From Lepiota brunneoincarnata (taxonomy: Eukaryota > Basidiomycota > Agaricomycetes > Agaricales > Agaricaceae), in NCBI GenBank assembly GCA_023014365.1, contig JAEBUN010000091.1, forward strand, positions 1 through 41,380: a DNA stretch of 41,380 nucleotides, written 5' to 3'. A program made the position numbers and the translations under genes. Positions 18,901-28,392 of this stretch are shown here, piece by piece; position 1 is the stretch's first letter, and the number at the start of each line of letters is the position of its first letter. The notes beneath the pieces were generated by a model. The model saw only the letters and a list, made by a program, of their open reading frames with translations, ran no database searches and was not told the origin of the DNA.

Positions 18901-19091
18901 CGATGTTCAATCATCTGTCACCATTCTTCCTCTTGGTGCTCTACCACCAATCGCCATTCCTCCTCTCGCCGTTCCTCCTCTTCCAACCTCTCAATCTCCA
19001 GCCACATCCGCTCCTCCTGCTCTGCCTTTTCCCTCAGTAACTGCACCTTGCGCTCTGCCACAGTTGGTTGTCGAGACGATTGGCTGCTCAT
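18901..19091 (-). pseudogene. Antisense coiled-coil gene of gypsy, copy 3 (N-terminal fragment)
   Basis: The ATG at 19089-19091 opens MSSQSSRQPT, then a Glu/Arg-rich coiled coil as in copies 1 and 2. The frame is cut after about 60 residues at the element 3 breakpoint. The zinc cluster is not present. Its presence in a third, diverged element shows the gene is an ancestral family component. Confidence 0.75.
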
Positions 19092-19104
19092 GGTGGTAGG
19101 AAGT

Positions 19105-19415
19105 TGTAAGGGGACTATACCCCCTTACGCAAGGTACGTCTAGGGGTCTGTGGTTGGGTATCCGTGCTCGGCCTCTCTAGCCGATGCCTGATGCCTAAGC
19201 CCGGCCTCGGCCTTCGGCCACCCCCATCCCCGAGTCTAACCCACGTGCAACTGACGTTGTTTGTATATTGTTTGCGTACGTTATGTTCTAGTAGCTACGT
19301 AGTGTTTGGCTACCCGGTCTGTGCGCAGGCCTCTATGTATATAAGTAGTGTGGGTGTCGATTGTATTCGCCACCCAAATATCAACTTGGTTCCGGTGCTC
19401 TTACTTCCCCTAACA
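19105..19415. repeat. Solo LTR, 311 bp, nested in gypsy element 3
   Basis: Begins TGTAAGGGGA and ends TCCCCTAACA (near-perfect inverted ends) and is flanked by GAAGT at 19100-19104 and 19416-19420. It contains TATATAAG near 19338. It interrupts the leader of the antisense gene. It is unrelated to the 660-bp gypsy LTR; the superfamily cannot be told. No internal region remains, as expected after LTR-LTR recombination. Confidence 0.88.
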
Positions 19416-19539
19416 GAAGTCAAGTTGTGTATTTTCAGACCGAACCAGTTCGCTGGTTTTTATTCTCGGGCAGATGTCTTCCAATGGACCCGGTCTAGAC
19501 TGCCTAGGGCCTCGAGGCTCAGCCCTAAAGGGGGGGTAC

Positions 19540-20204
19540 TGTCATATCCATGCCAACTATAAGCCTAATCATTAGACTCTGGTTTCTCAACTCCACCCAG
19601 CTCCACACAAGAACCCTCCGACTTGGCCCCAACTCACTCCGACCACAACCCATTGCCCTGATCACATGGTCACCTCCACATGTGCCATGGTCACCTGACC
19701 CTTGGTGACTCTGCTTTCCAGTTCTCCATTCTCCATCCATAACCAGGAGACATTATCAGTCTCCATACCTGTACCAGTCTCCATTCCATTTGTAATCCAT
19801 TTGTAATCCATTTGTAATCTGTTTGTAACCATATTGGTCTCCACTTTGCTCTGTCCATAGTCAGTACAAGTCATAGTTTGTAAGACCAGTAGTATATATA
19901 CTGTAGGCACTTGACTTGTACTCCTCAGTCTGATAATCAAATTGAGCAGCAGACCAGCTCCCTGTTCCCTATCCTCTCCTCTCTTCTGCCTTGCTCCGCT
20001 TTGGCTCTGACTTCCTGAAATATGGACTAGGATAGCAGCAGGGCACAGCACATAAGCTGAGGCCGCAAGTCCAACCCCCTGCCCAACGTACTCTGCCTTG
20101 GTTCTGAAGTCTACATACTGACTTCGCTTCGTCCCCCAGTTACCTTATATCAAGGATACCACCCTGACCCTCTGCTTCGGTCCTAATCCGCACCAGCTCT
20201 AACA
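19540..20204 (+). repeat. Gypsy LTR D (3' LTR of element 3)
   Basis: 665 bp, TGTCATATCC to CAGCTCTAACA, preceded by AAAGGGGGGGTAC. It contains a short tandem TTTGTAATCCAT repeat near 19787-19820 and many C-to-T and G-to-A changes. GCCAC follows at 20205. Confidence 0.92.
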
Positions 20205-21032
20205 GCCACGTAGGGAGGCCACATGCAGCTACCAACTACAGTACAACCAACCAAGCCATACACTACAGGGTATCTGTACATACAATGCATGACCACAGAT
20301 GTGGGCATGCATTTCCCCATGCCCAGGACAAAGCTGCCCCAAGTGAACAGAGGCAGGAAGACAGCTGCTGCCCAGCACGCAGTGTGAGAACCAAACCAAG
20401 GCAAGGTCCCCCCCCCCCTATTGGGGGTTAGGGGTCAATTCCCACGTAAATCCCTACATGCCACCCGAAGGTGGCAGGGGAATAACCAATTGCCGCAGCC
20501 TGGACCCAACTGGGCATCGGGCAGAGCTACTAGCCAATACCCCCCAGAGGGGGCCCAGCCCTCTTAGTGAATGCAAACACAGTTGGTGACACCTTGAGGA
20601 AAGCAATGAGGGCCTCGACCATAGCTGGGACCCCTACCATGGAGTGCTTAGGGTAGCTCCTAAACACATGCTCACAAGTTTCCTCCCAAAACCTGCAGCG
20701 ACAGGAATAATCCTCCTGTGGGAAAAAGTGCCTCCAATAGCTCCCTATCGGTGCATGGTTAAGAATAGCATGCATCATCCAGGCCATCACTGACACCAAG
20801 TGAGCATGGGGGATCCAGGCCCCACCATGGAGATACATGGGCCACAGGGAACAGTCATCATCCCTGGTGAGCTGGAGAAAACCATGCCCATGATGGTTGG
20901 GATCCTGGAACAAATTGATCCAGCGATCCTGACAAGAACGTACTTCCTCCTTACAGAGGTAGTCAAGCGAGGCCCGGGGCCAAGCCCCTACTCCAATGGG
21001 AGGCAACGACCTTGCAAAGTTGTGTACCTGAG
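20205..21032 (-). mobile_element. LINE 3' end fragment
   Basis: Minus-strand LINE sequence bounded by gypsy LTR D on the left (which removes the poly(A)) and gypsy LTR E on the right. It contains the ORF2 C-terminus and about 325 bp of 3' UTR (20205-20529). Confidence 0.88.
20530..21032 (-). pseudogene. LINE ORF2 C-terminal fragment
   Basis: Open minus-strand frame from LTR E to TAG at 20530-20532. It reads LDYLCKEEVRSCQDRWINLFQ, then CRCRFWEETCEHVFRSYPKHS, the degenerate zinc-like motif (Tyr and Lys replace the usual Cys-Pro-Arg). The upstream domains are missing because element 4 inserted here. Confidence 0.8.
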
Positions 21033-21693
21033 TGTCATATCCATGCCAACTCAGAGTCTAATCATTTAAACTTTGGCTTCTCGACTCCACGTGTGTTCCA
21101 CACAACAACCCTCTGCCCTCCGACTCGGCCCCGACCTGCTCCGACCACAACCCCCTGCCCCGATCACACGACCACCTCCACACATGCCGTGGTCGCCTGA
21201 CCCTTGGTGTCTCATACCCCCGTCTCCATTTCCCGTCCATAGTCAAGATACGTTATTAGTCTCCATACCTGTACCCGTTTCCATTCCATTTGTAATCTGT
21301 TCATAATCCGTTTGTAACTAGATTGGTCTCCGCTTCGCTCCGTACGTAGTCAGTATGAGTCATAGTTCGTAAGGCCAGTAGTATATATACCATAGGTACT
21401 TGGCTTGTACTCCTCAGTCTGATAATCGAATCAAGCAGCGGACCAGCTCCCTGTTCCCTATCCTCTTCTCTCTTCTGCCTCGTTCCGCTTCGGCTCCAAC
21501 TTCCTGAAATACGGACTAGGACAGTAGGAGGGCACAGCATATAAGCTGAGGCTGCAAGTCCAAACCCCTGCCCAACGTACTCCGCCTCAGTCCCAAAGTC
21601 TACGTACTGACTTCGCCCTGTCCCCCGGTTACCTTATACCAAGGATACCACCCCGACCCTCTGCTTTGGTCCCGACCCGCACCGGCTCTAACA
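21033..21693 (+). repeat. Gypsy 5' LTR E
   Basis: 661 bp, TGTCATATCC to GGCTCTAACA, inserted into a minus-strand LINE ORF2. Followed directly by the self-primer site. Confidence 0.95.
21382..21426 (+). promoter_or_regulatory. LTR E promoter: TATA box and inferred start / self-primer
   Basis: TATATATA at 21382-21389 and AGTCTGATAAT at 21416-21426, again 34 bases from the first T of the TATA box to the motif. Complementary to 21696-21706. Confidence 0.75.
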
Positions 21694-21695
21694 GT

Positions 21696-21706
21696 ATTAT
21701 CAGACT
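21696..21706 (+). other. Self-primer binding site of element 4
   Basis: ATTATCAGACT, 2 bases after the LTR, identical to 9608-9618 in element 2. Confidence 0.75.
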
Positions 21707-21746
21707 CAAACTCCTTCTGTCCACCACACTCTGAATTTCTCTAACC

Positions 21747-23147
21747 ATGGTCTCTCGAACAGTTACCCATACTCGCACTCTGGTAACTCCAGCCGCTGGC
21801 CGTAGCAAACGCATCACTCGACAACCTCCTTCCGAGGAACTGCAACCCGACTCCCCGAGGGCTTCTTGCTCTCACCAACAATCGATCGCGCCCTCGACTC
21901 CAGACCGGTTCTCTGAAGAGATACAACCCTCAATATTCCAGACCCCCGACGGCCCCGACGAAGGCCCCGACCCCAATCCTGATCCCAGCGACCCTGGTGA
22001 TCCCGATGACTATCCTGACAACGGGGACGGGCCCCCGGGCGACGACGAACCATCAGACAACGGCAACAACAACAACAATACCCCACCTGGCAACAACCGA
22101 GACGACCATGATCGACTCCTACTCCGAGTTTTCCAACACATAGCTGATCAAATGGATGGCCGTGGGAATTCTCAAGCCCCACAGCCTCCCCGAACTCCCC
22201 GTACCAAAGCTCGCGAACCTGACATCTTTACAGGTTCCGACCCTGCCAAACTCAAACCCTTCCTCTTCCAATGCCGACTCTACTTCCGTACTAACCCAGC
22301 TCAGTTCGCTATCCCTGCCACCAAGGTCAACTTCGTGTTGACGTACCTTACGGGCATGGCACAGCAACACTTCGAAATCGGCCTCGACGAGGCCGACAAC
22401 CATGGAATAATGCATGACTGGATCGAGGACTGGGACCAGTTCACCCTGGAACTGCAGACCAATTTCGGTCCCGTGGATCCGACCGGAGAAGCTGCTGAGC
22501 AGCTTGACTCCCTCCAAATGCGCTACAACGAGAAGATCGCCATCTACAACGTTGACTTTCTCCACCTAGCTGGCCAACTCCGCTGGGGTGACGAAGTATT
22601 TTGTCACCGCTACTACAAAGGCCTCCCTGACTGCATCCAGGACATTCTGTCCAACCAGCCCGACGGCAAGCCCGACACCTTCATCGAAATGCGAGCAGCA
22701 GCAATGAAGATTGACACTCGCTACTGGGAACGCCAACGCGAGAAGGCCTGCGCCAAAGCCGCTTCGGACCTGACCACCTCTAGGAAACCTGGAGGTAACC
22801 CATCCCCTTCCACCTCGACCAACCCGCAACCTGCTGCCAAGCCTGCCAATAATAACAGAGGCAGCATGCCCAACACCAGCTTCAAGGGCAATCCGCCCAA
22901 CCCGTCCGCCAGTCAGAAATCGGCCCCGCCCAAATCCGACCTTACTAGTAAACTTGGTAAGGACGGTAAATTAACCCCTGAGGAACATCAACGATGTTTC
23001 GACAATAACCTCTGCCTTGTCTGTGCAGATCCCAATCACAGGGCTGCCAACTGCGACAAGAAGAAATTCCCTGATGCCAAGGCTAAAGGCCGACAGGCTC
23101 AGCTTCCCGAGACAGATGCACAGACTCTCCCAAGCTCGGAAAAATAG
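21747..23147 (+). CDS. gag: Gypsy Gag (element 4)
   Basis: 466 aa, ATG 21747, stop TAG 23145-23147, intact. Same architecture as the element 2 Gag: disordered acidic/Pro-rich N-terminus, Gag core (DIFTGSDPAKLKPFL, FCHRYYKGLPDCI), Asn/Pro-rich linker and CCHC knuckle CLVCADPNHRAANC. It differs mostly by C-to-T and G-to-A substitutions (for example Arg to Gln or Cys) and small indels in the linker. Confidence 0.95.
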   Translation: MVSRTVTHTRTLVTPAAGRSKRITRQPPSEELQPDSPRASCSHQQSIAPSTPDRFSEEIQPSIFQTPDGPDEGPDPNPDPSDPGDPDDYPDNGDGPPGDDEPSDNGNNNNNTPPGNNRDDHDRLLLRVFQHIADQMDGRGNSQAPQPPRTPRTKAREPDIFTGSDPAKLKPFLFQCRLYFRTNPAQFAIPATKVNFVLTYLTGMAQQHFEIGLDEADNHGIMHDWIEDWDQFTLELQTNFGPVDPTGEAAEQLDSLQMRYNEKIAIYNVDFLHLAGQLRWGDEVFCHRYYKGLPDCIQDILSNQPDGKPDTFIEMRAAAMKIDTRYWERQREKACAKAASDLTTSRKPGGNPSPSTSTNPQPAAKPANNNRGSMPNTSFKGNPPNPSASQKSAPPKSDLTSKLGKDGKLTPEEHQRCFDNNLCLVCADPNHRAANCDKKKFPDAKAKGRQAQLPETDAQTLPSSEK

Positions 23148-23183
23148 TCGGCGGTCCTCAGGCCTCTGCACAGACTGAGGATC
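23138..23183 (+). promoter_or_regulatory. Putative -1 frameshift signal (element 4)
   Basis: GGAAAAA-TAG, 8-nt spacer, hairpin GGTCCTCAG (23153-23161) with CTGAGGATC (23175-23183). Identical to 11057-11102 although neighbouring sequence has diverged. Confidence 0.6.
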
Positions 23184-24667
23184 GCATTGAACTCTGCTGT
23201 GCTCCAGAGAGTTTCCATCTCAATGCATCTGCTCTTTCCGACCCGAACTCTTTTCATATTACATTAACTTCTCCTTTAGTTACTTCTTTATCTTCTGTTT
23301 CCGCTTCCGTACTCTCCGCTTCGGACCCGCTTTCTACAACGGACAATGTAGTTAGTTCTGATTTCTCTTCTCTTTCTCCTTTCAAAGCTCTTGTTGATAG
23401 TGGTTCTACTCACTGTTTTGTGGACTCATCTTTTGTTTGTTCTCATAGTATTCCAACCTCGTCCATCCCGGCTATTGAACTTCGGTTATTTGATGGGACC
23501 TCAAATGCTTACATTACGGAGCTTGCGCAACTGCCTGTATCTTTCCCCTCCAGTGAATCTATTATCTTGGACACTTATGTCACCCAGCTCGACTCTTCCT
23601 GTTCTGTGGTCTTAGGACACAACTGGCTCACCCGCTACAATCCGTTGATTGACTGGGCTTTGGGCAGTATTACTTTCCAGCCATCCTTACTTGAGAATCC
23701 TGCTTCCGTCTCTACCTGCGTCGCACCCGCATCGGCCCCGCCTATGGCTACCCCTGACTCTCCTGACTTAGGTTCACCACCCTTGTCCAGGACCTCGTCC
23801 CAATCTGTCCCCATTGCGAAACCGCATATCTCCCTGATAAACACTCCTGCCTTTATCCACGCTGCCAAGCTCCCTGGCTCCCAACAATTCCGAATCAACC
23901 TCTCTGCCGCCTCCGCATCGGCTGCATCTTCTTCTGTCTCCGAAGACCCGGCTGACCTCTCGTCCATCCCCGAGGAATACCATGAGTTCGCCGATGTTTT
24001 CAGTAAATCGCTTGCTGACACACTCGCTCCACACCGCCCTTACGACCTCCAGATTAACCTAGAGGATGGCGGTCAGCCTCCGGTCGGTACCATTTACTCC
24101 CTTTCACAATCAGAGCTTGGAGCTCTACGTGATTTCATTGACGAACATTTATCTATTGGCTTCATTCGCCCCTCCACTTCTCCTTATGGAGCCCCAGTCC
24201 TCTTCGTAAAGAAAAAGGATGGCTCCCTCCATTTATGTGTTGATTTTAGAGGTCTCAACCATATTACCAAGAAGGACTGCTACCCCCTTCTGCTCATCTC
24301 CGACCTCTTAGACTCCCCTCGCAAAGCCCGCGTATATACCAAAATCGACCTCTGTCATGTGTACCATCTAGTCCGCGTTGCTGACGGCGACGAATGGAAG
24401 ACCGCCTTTCGGAGCCGCTACGGCTCCTTCGAATGGATGGTCATGCCTTTCGGCCTCACCAACGCCCCCGCCACCTTCCAGCGGTTCATGAACGACATAT
24501 TCAAGGATATGCTTGACGTCTGCATTACCATCTATCTTGATGACATTCTGATATACTCCGATAATCATAGTATCCATCGTGACCAAGTCAAGGAGGTCCT
24601 CAAGCGGCTCCGACAACACGGTCTATACGCCCGCCCCGACAAATGCCAGTTCCACTCTGACACGGTG
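23145..24667 (+). pseudogene. pol: Gypsy Pol, protease and partial RT (truncated)
   Basis: Pol frame open from the frameshift site: protease ALVDSGSTHCF, then the RT fingers and palm (PVGTIYSLS, LYVDFRGL-like block, FGLTNAPATFQRF) and the catalytic YLDDILIYSDN. No premature stop occurs in this part, and at the site of element 2's first TGA it has CGA (Arg). The element ends a few residues later at CQFHSDTV. The RT lacks thumb and connection, and RNase H and integrase are gone. Confidence 0.9.
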
Positions 24668-24929
24668 AAAAGGTAGAAACGTTCGTATGTTTTAATATGG
24701 ATAGTGGGCTTGTTTTCACTAAGCTTAGCCGAAATTCAATAAGCTTAAGCTAATACAAGTGGAATGAGATAGATAAGGAACAGTTTCGTCTTTTAGGGTG
24801 TTCTGGGGGTGCGTTCTGACAGCGAAATTCAAGAGAGTAGTGTTTTAGAGGTTAACGAACAGCCGTTGCAGTTATCTTAGCCGTACGGTGCAACAATGAA
24901 AGGACAATCCCTGTCAATTCAAAGCGCGG

Positions 24930-25026
24930 GGTCTCTAGTCTCTGGTCTCTGGTCTCTGTCTCTGTCTCTGTCTCTAGCACTCTGGAACTCTAAACTCTGA
25001 ACTCTGGTCTCTGTCTCTGTCTCTGG
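24930..25026. repeat. Simple repeat, imperfect (TCTCTG)n / (CTCTGAA)n
   Basis: Dense runs of TCTCTGG, TCTCTG and ACTCTGAA units; strongly pyrimidine-biased on the plus strand. Confidence 0.8.
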
Positions 25027-25758
25027 GTTGGTCGACGACCGAAGAATTCACACTTAACGATGCACACTAAATAGCCCTCTGAAACCGTTCTTGATCATGG
25101 CTCGCAGACTTGCGTGTGGAAGCGGGGGTGAGACCTCTTGCTTCTCCACGAACAAGTGCGACCGTATTTATATTGTTTAGATACATACGAGAGATAGTAA
25201 ATATGAAATAGAAAACAATAAGCTTAATTGTTACAGGCACTGTAGAACATTTTGGAAGGTTCGGCAGCATTTCTACCTTGCCCTGGGTTATGGGTTTTTC
25301 TCTGATTAACGAATGGCAATCCAGCCAGACGTGTTCCGTGCTCGCCTGCATTATTCTGCGTCCACGTGAGCGCGTTAAGACTCCGGATCAATTATGATCG
25401 GAACGTATAGCGGATGGACAGTCCCTTGATCCGTTGTAATTAATCTCAGTTAAGCAATAGGCCGAGGTGCCGGGACCCACAAAGCACTCGTTAATTAGGA
25501 GTCTTTGATATTTCTAGGGTTTTGGGCATCGGGTGTCGCCTCCCGAATGTTGAACGTTCCGTTCCGTGGTCCGGTCATCATTATTGGGCTCGCTTTCGAC
25601 GTAATACTCCTGCGACAGCCGCTAGGTACATTCTTTATATTCAAACGCATCCGGGTTCATCAGAAAACTGCTCGTAAGGTCCCTTGATGCGACCGGAGTA
25701 TACTCGATAGACTATGTAGAGCCCTGAATCCCTCTGGAAAGCGTTCCGATAGTTTGGT

Positions 25759-25774
25759 TCACTAAGCTTAGTGA
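25759..25774. repeat. Perfect 16-bp palindrome
   Basis: TCACTAAGCTTAGTGA. Thirteen of these bases recur at 24717-24729 near the other end of the orphan segment. Confidence 0.8.
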
Positions 25775-25955
25775 TAATGAACTGGTTTGAACACTTCCAA
25801 GGCTCGAATATCCTCAATTCGGTCGAACTGGCTACTACGGGACATAGTACCAATCCTCTATAGAGTTCTTTAATGATATAGCCAATGATTCTATGTAGAG
25901 AATCGTTCCGGAGTACAGAATTCATGTATAGGCGTGAAATCGGCGTATCACCGCC

Positions 25956-26649
25956 AACCTGGTTGGGATGAAACACCCCCCACTTGACACAGTCAAATTG
26001 GAGGCGGTTGAAGATCATCTTCTCCACAAGCTTACCTAGCATGTTCAACAACACGATCGGCCTAAAGGCCTTGGGCATAGAGTAAGAGGGCTTCCCTGGC
26101 TTAGGTATGACCACCGAGTTAGACTCCTTGAAGTAATCCACCCAATGCCCTGCCGTCAGGCAGGCATTGGCAAGATTGACAAACATGTGGCAGGACGCTC
26201 GGTCCGCCATGATGTCCTTCAGGTATGACCACATAACATGGTCAGGCCCAGGGGCAGACCTCTTTGTGCAAGAATGCAGAGCGTCCTCGAGTTCCAAGGT
26301 TGAGAATAGGTACCACGCCCTTTCTGCCTGTGCGGGAAGAGCATCCAACACCAAGGGGTCTACAATGCAGCCAGAGGCTGCGTTGTAGGTCCTGTGGAAG
26401 GCATCCCAAAGGGAGCCCATGTCGTGACATGGCACACCATTGTGCTGGATTGCATCACACGCAGGGAGCTTGCGCTGTTTGACCCAGGCCATAAGGTCCC
26501 AGAGGCGCTTGTTTGCAGAGGCAATCTCCTTGATCTTCCCATCGAAGAACTTGCGTTTGACGGCCTTAGCGATGCGTCAGAACTCAAACCATGCATCCCC
26601 CGAGGGGGCCGCCCAGTACACCTGGATGGCAGTGGAGCATTTGTCATTC
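25956..26649 (-). pseudogene. LINE family 1 RT fragment
   Basis: Minus-strand frame matching 6834-3616 between the endonuclease-RT linker and early RT (NDKCSTAIQ through WGVFHPNQVGG). It has TGA near 26580 and otherwise reads through. Compared with the other copy it keeps Tyr at the TAA position (5534) and Arg at the TGA position (5423). Its 5' side is interrupted by the poly(A) of the family 2 LINE and its 3' side stops at the orphan segment. Confidence 0.85.
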
Positions 26650-27009
26650 TTTTTTTTTTTTTTTTTTTTTTAATCTCCAATTTATAACACGGGCCACGTA
26701 GGGAGGCCACGTGCAGCTACTAGCTACGGTACAACCCGAGCCATACACTACAGGGTATCTGTACATACAACGCGTGACCACGGACGCGGGCATGCGTTTC
26801 CCCATGCCCAGAACAAAGCCGCCCTGAATGAACAAAGGCGGGAAGACAGCTGCTGCCCAGCACGTGGCATGGGAACCAAACCAGGACGAGGTCCCCCCCC
26901 AATGGGGGTTAGGGGTCAATTCCCACATAAATCCCTACATGCCATCCGAGAATGGCAGGGGAATAACCAATGCCCTGGCCTGGACCCAGCCGGGCACTAG
27001 GCAGAGCTA
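26650..27009 (-). other. LINE family 2 3' UTR and poly(A)
   Basis: Same tail as 17025-17384: a conserved leader, ATTTATAA motif and 22 A on the minus strand. Confidence 0.85.
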
Positions 27010-27954
27010 CTAGCTGATACCCCCCGGGGGGGGCCCAGCCCTCTCAGCGAACGCGAATGTAGTCGGGGATGCTTCGAGGAAAGCAATGAGGGCCTCAACC
27101 TTAGCTGGGACCCCCGCCATGGAGTGCCTGGGGCAGCTCCGGAACACGTACTCACAAGTTTCCTCCCGAAACCCACAGCAACAGGAGTAATCCTCCTGTG
27201 GGAAAAAGCACCTCCGATAGCCCCCTATTGGCACATGGTTAAGTATAGCACACATCATCTGGGCCATCAGAGACACTGAATGAGCATGTGGGATCCAGGC
27301 CCCACTGTGGAGATACATGGGCCACAGGGGACGGTCATTGTCCCTAGCAAGCTGGAGGAAACCATGCCTGTGATGGTCAGGATCCTGGAACAAATCGATC
27401 CAGCGGTCCTGACACGAACATACTTCCTCCCTATGGAGGTAGTTGAGCGAGGCCTGGGGACAAGCCCCTACCCCAATGGAAGGCAACAACTGAGCAAAGT
27501 CGTGCACCTGAGTATGGAAAGGCCACCTTGCACGCGAAGGAACCTCCCAGAAATGGACCAAGTGGGCTGGACCCCCGGCAAACCACTCGGCGAGAAGGTG
27601 GCAGACCACCAAGGAGTGACCCTGGGTGGAGTGTACTGACGGGTCCACTGCCTGCCTGGCCAAAGCCATCGAGTTGGTGAACAGAACAAGGCCAGCAGCG
27701 CCCTCAACAGTAACTGCCTTGGACACTGCCAGCCGAATGGTGAAAAGCTTGGCCTCAGGTGCCGTAACCTTCCCCCCTGGAAGCCGGACCACGTGAATGC
27801 AGTCTAGCCCCTGGAAAACTTGGGCGGCCGAAACCGCCTGGTGAACCCGGCAGGGCAGCAGACTTGCATCTGTCGCTGCCACCAGAACCCCCGGATTGGC
27901 CTGTGCCCAGGCAAGAACCCAGTCAAGAGCCATGACATGGGCCGTGAGAGTGTC
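27010..27954 (-). pseudogene. LINE family 2 ORF2, RNase H and C-terminal zinc-like domain
   Basis: Open minus-strand frame from the copia edge to TAG at 27010-27012. RNase H: VAATDASLLP (first Asp), APEAKLFTIRLA (Glu), then LFTNSMALA, where the third acidic residue (Asp of DSxxA) is Asn (codon 27673-27675). The C-terminus has CCCGFREETCEYVFRSCPRHS and ends GGIS. The domain would remove template RNA; with Asn at that site it is probably inactive. Confidence 0.85.
27950..27954. repeat. Target-site duplication (left) of copia
   Basis: GTGTC, repeated at 32951-32955 on the other side of the element. Confidence 0.95.
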
Positions 27955-28292
27955 TGTTGAACTGAGTAGAGTCAATAGTATCAGTGACACACTGATCACT
28001 AGTCACTAGCTCAAGTTGATCAACAATCACTGATATATTCACACGTTGTTAATAATAGTGTGATTTGATAAGCCCACTGATTTGGTCAAGTGTAAAGGTT
28101 CTTTGTATGTAACTCCCCTTCACATAATAGGATTTGGCTAGTCTAAGGTCCCATCCTGTCAAAATGGACACGAGGCGTGAAACTCGGTGTCCACTAATTG
28201 ACATCCCCAAGGGATGGGTGTACATAACAACTAATTACTTATATATCATAATTTGTTACTAACTAATAAGTGATCTGTCACTTTATTTAACA
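27955..28292 (-). repeat. Copia 3' LTR
   Basis: 338 bp. On the plus strand it reads TGTTGAACTG to TTATTTAACA. Confidence 0.97.
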
Positions 28293-28302
28293 CAACCCCC
28301 TG
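28293..28302 (-). other. Copia polypurine tract
   Basis: CAGGGGGTTG on the minus strand directly before the 3' LTR. Confidence 0.7.
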
Positions 28303-28392
28303 ACAGAACACTTCTTTAATTTGTGTAGTGGATCACCAATGCACAACCCCCTGATCCACTCCACACCTTCACTTATCCAACTTCCTATTCCA

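Larger units (their letters stand above)
18901..20204 (+). mobile_element. Old gypsy element 3 remnant (3' end only)
   Basis: Starts inside the antisense coiled-coil gene at about 18901, continues to the polypurine tract and 3' LTR D, and is interrupted by a solo LTR at 19105-19415. Everything upstream (gag, pol) is missing. Its LTR has lost most CpG sites, so it is the oldest gypsy copy here. Confidence 0.85.
21033..24667 (+). mobile_element. Ty3/gypsy element 4 (5' half, truncated in RT)
   Basis: 5' LTR, self-primer site, complete gag, frameshift module, and pol through the RT palm, then an abrupt end at about 24667 against unrelated sequence. RNase H, integrase, the antisense gene and the 3' LTR are absent. 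CTGAG (21028-21032) should be its left target duplication; no right partner is visible. Confidence 0.93.
24668..25955. other. Orphan segment of unknown origin (about 1.29 kb)
   Basis: It matches nothing else in the window and I recognise no protein. It looks less GC-rich than the gypsy and LINE DNA around it. It starts GGTGA and ends TCACC (5-bp inverted ends), contains four AAGCTT-centred motifs, two sharing CACTAAGCTTAG near opposite ends, and a TCTCTG-type simple repeat. This could be a non-autonomous DNA transposon or a remnant of unique sequence. Left and right flanks belong to different elements, so no target duplication can be tested. Confidence 0.35.

Noticed and set aside
24668..25955. 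Helitron
   Set aside because: The right end lacks CTRR with a 3' hairpin and no Rep/helicase coding sequence is seen.
26650..26671. Poly(T) runs as terminators or assembly gaps (26650, 35648)
   Set aside because: Each is followed by the same LINE 3' UTR in reverse complement, so they are LINE poly(A) tails.
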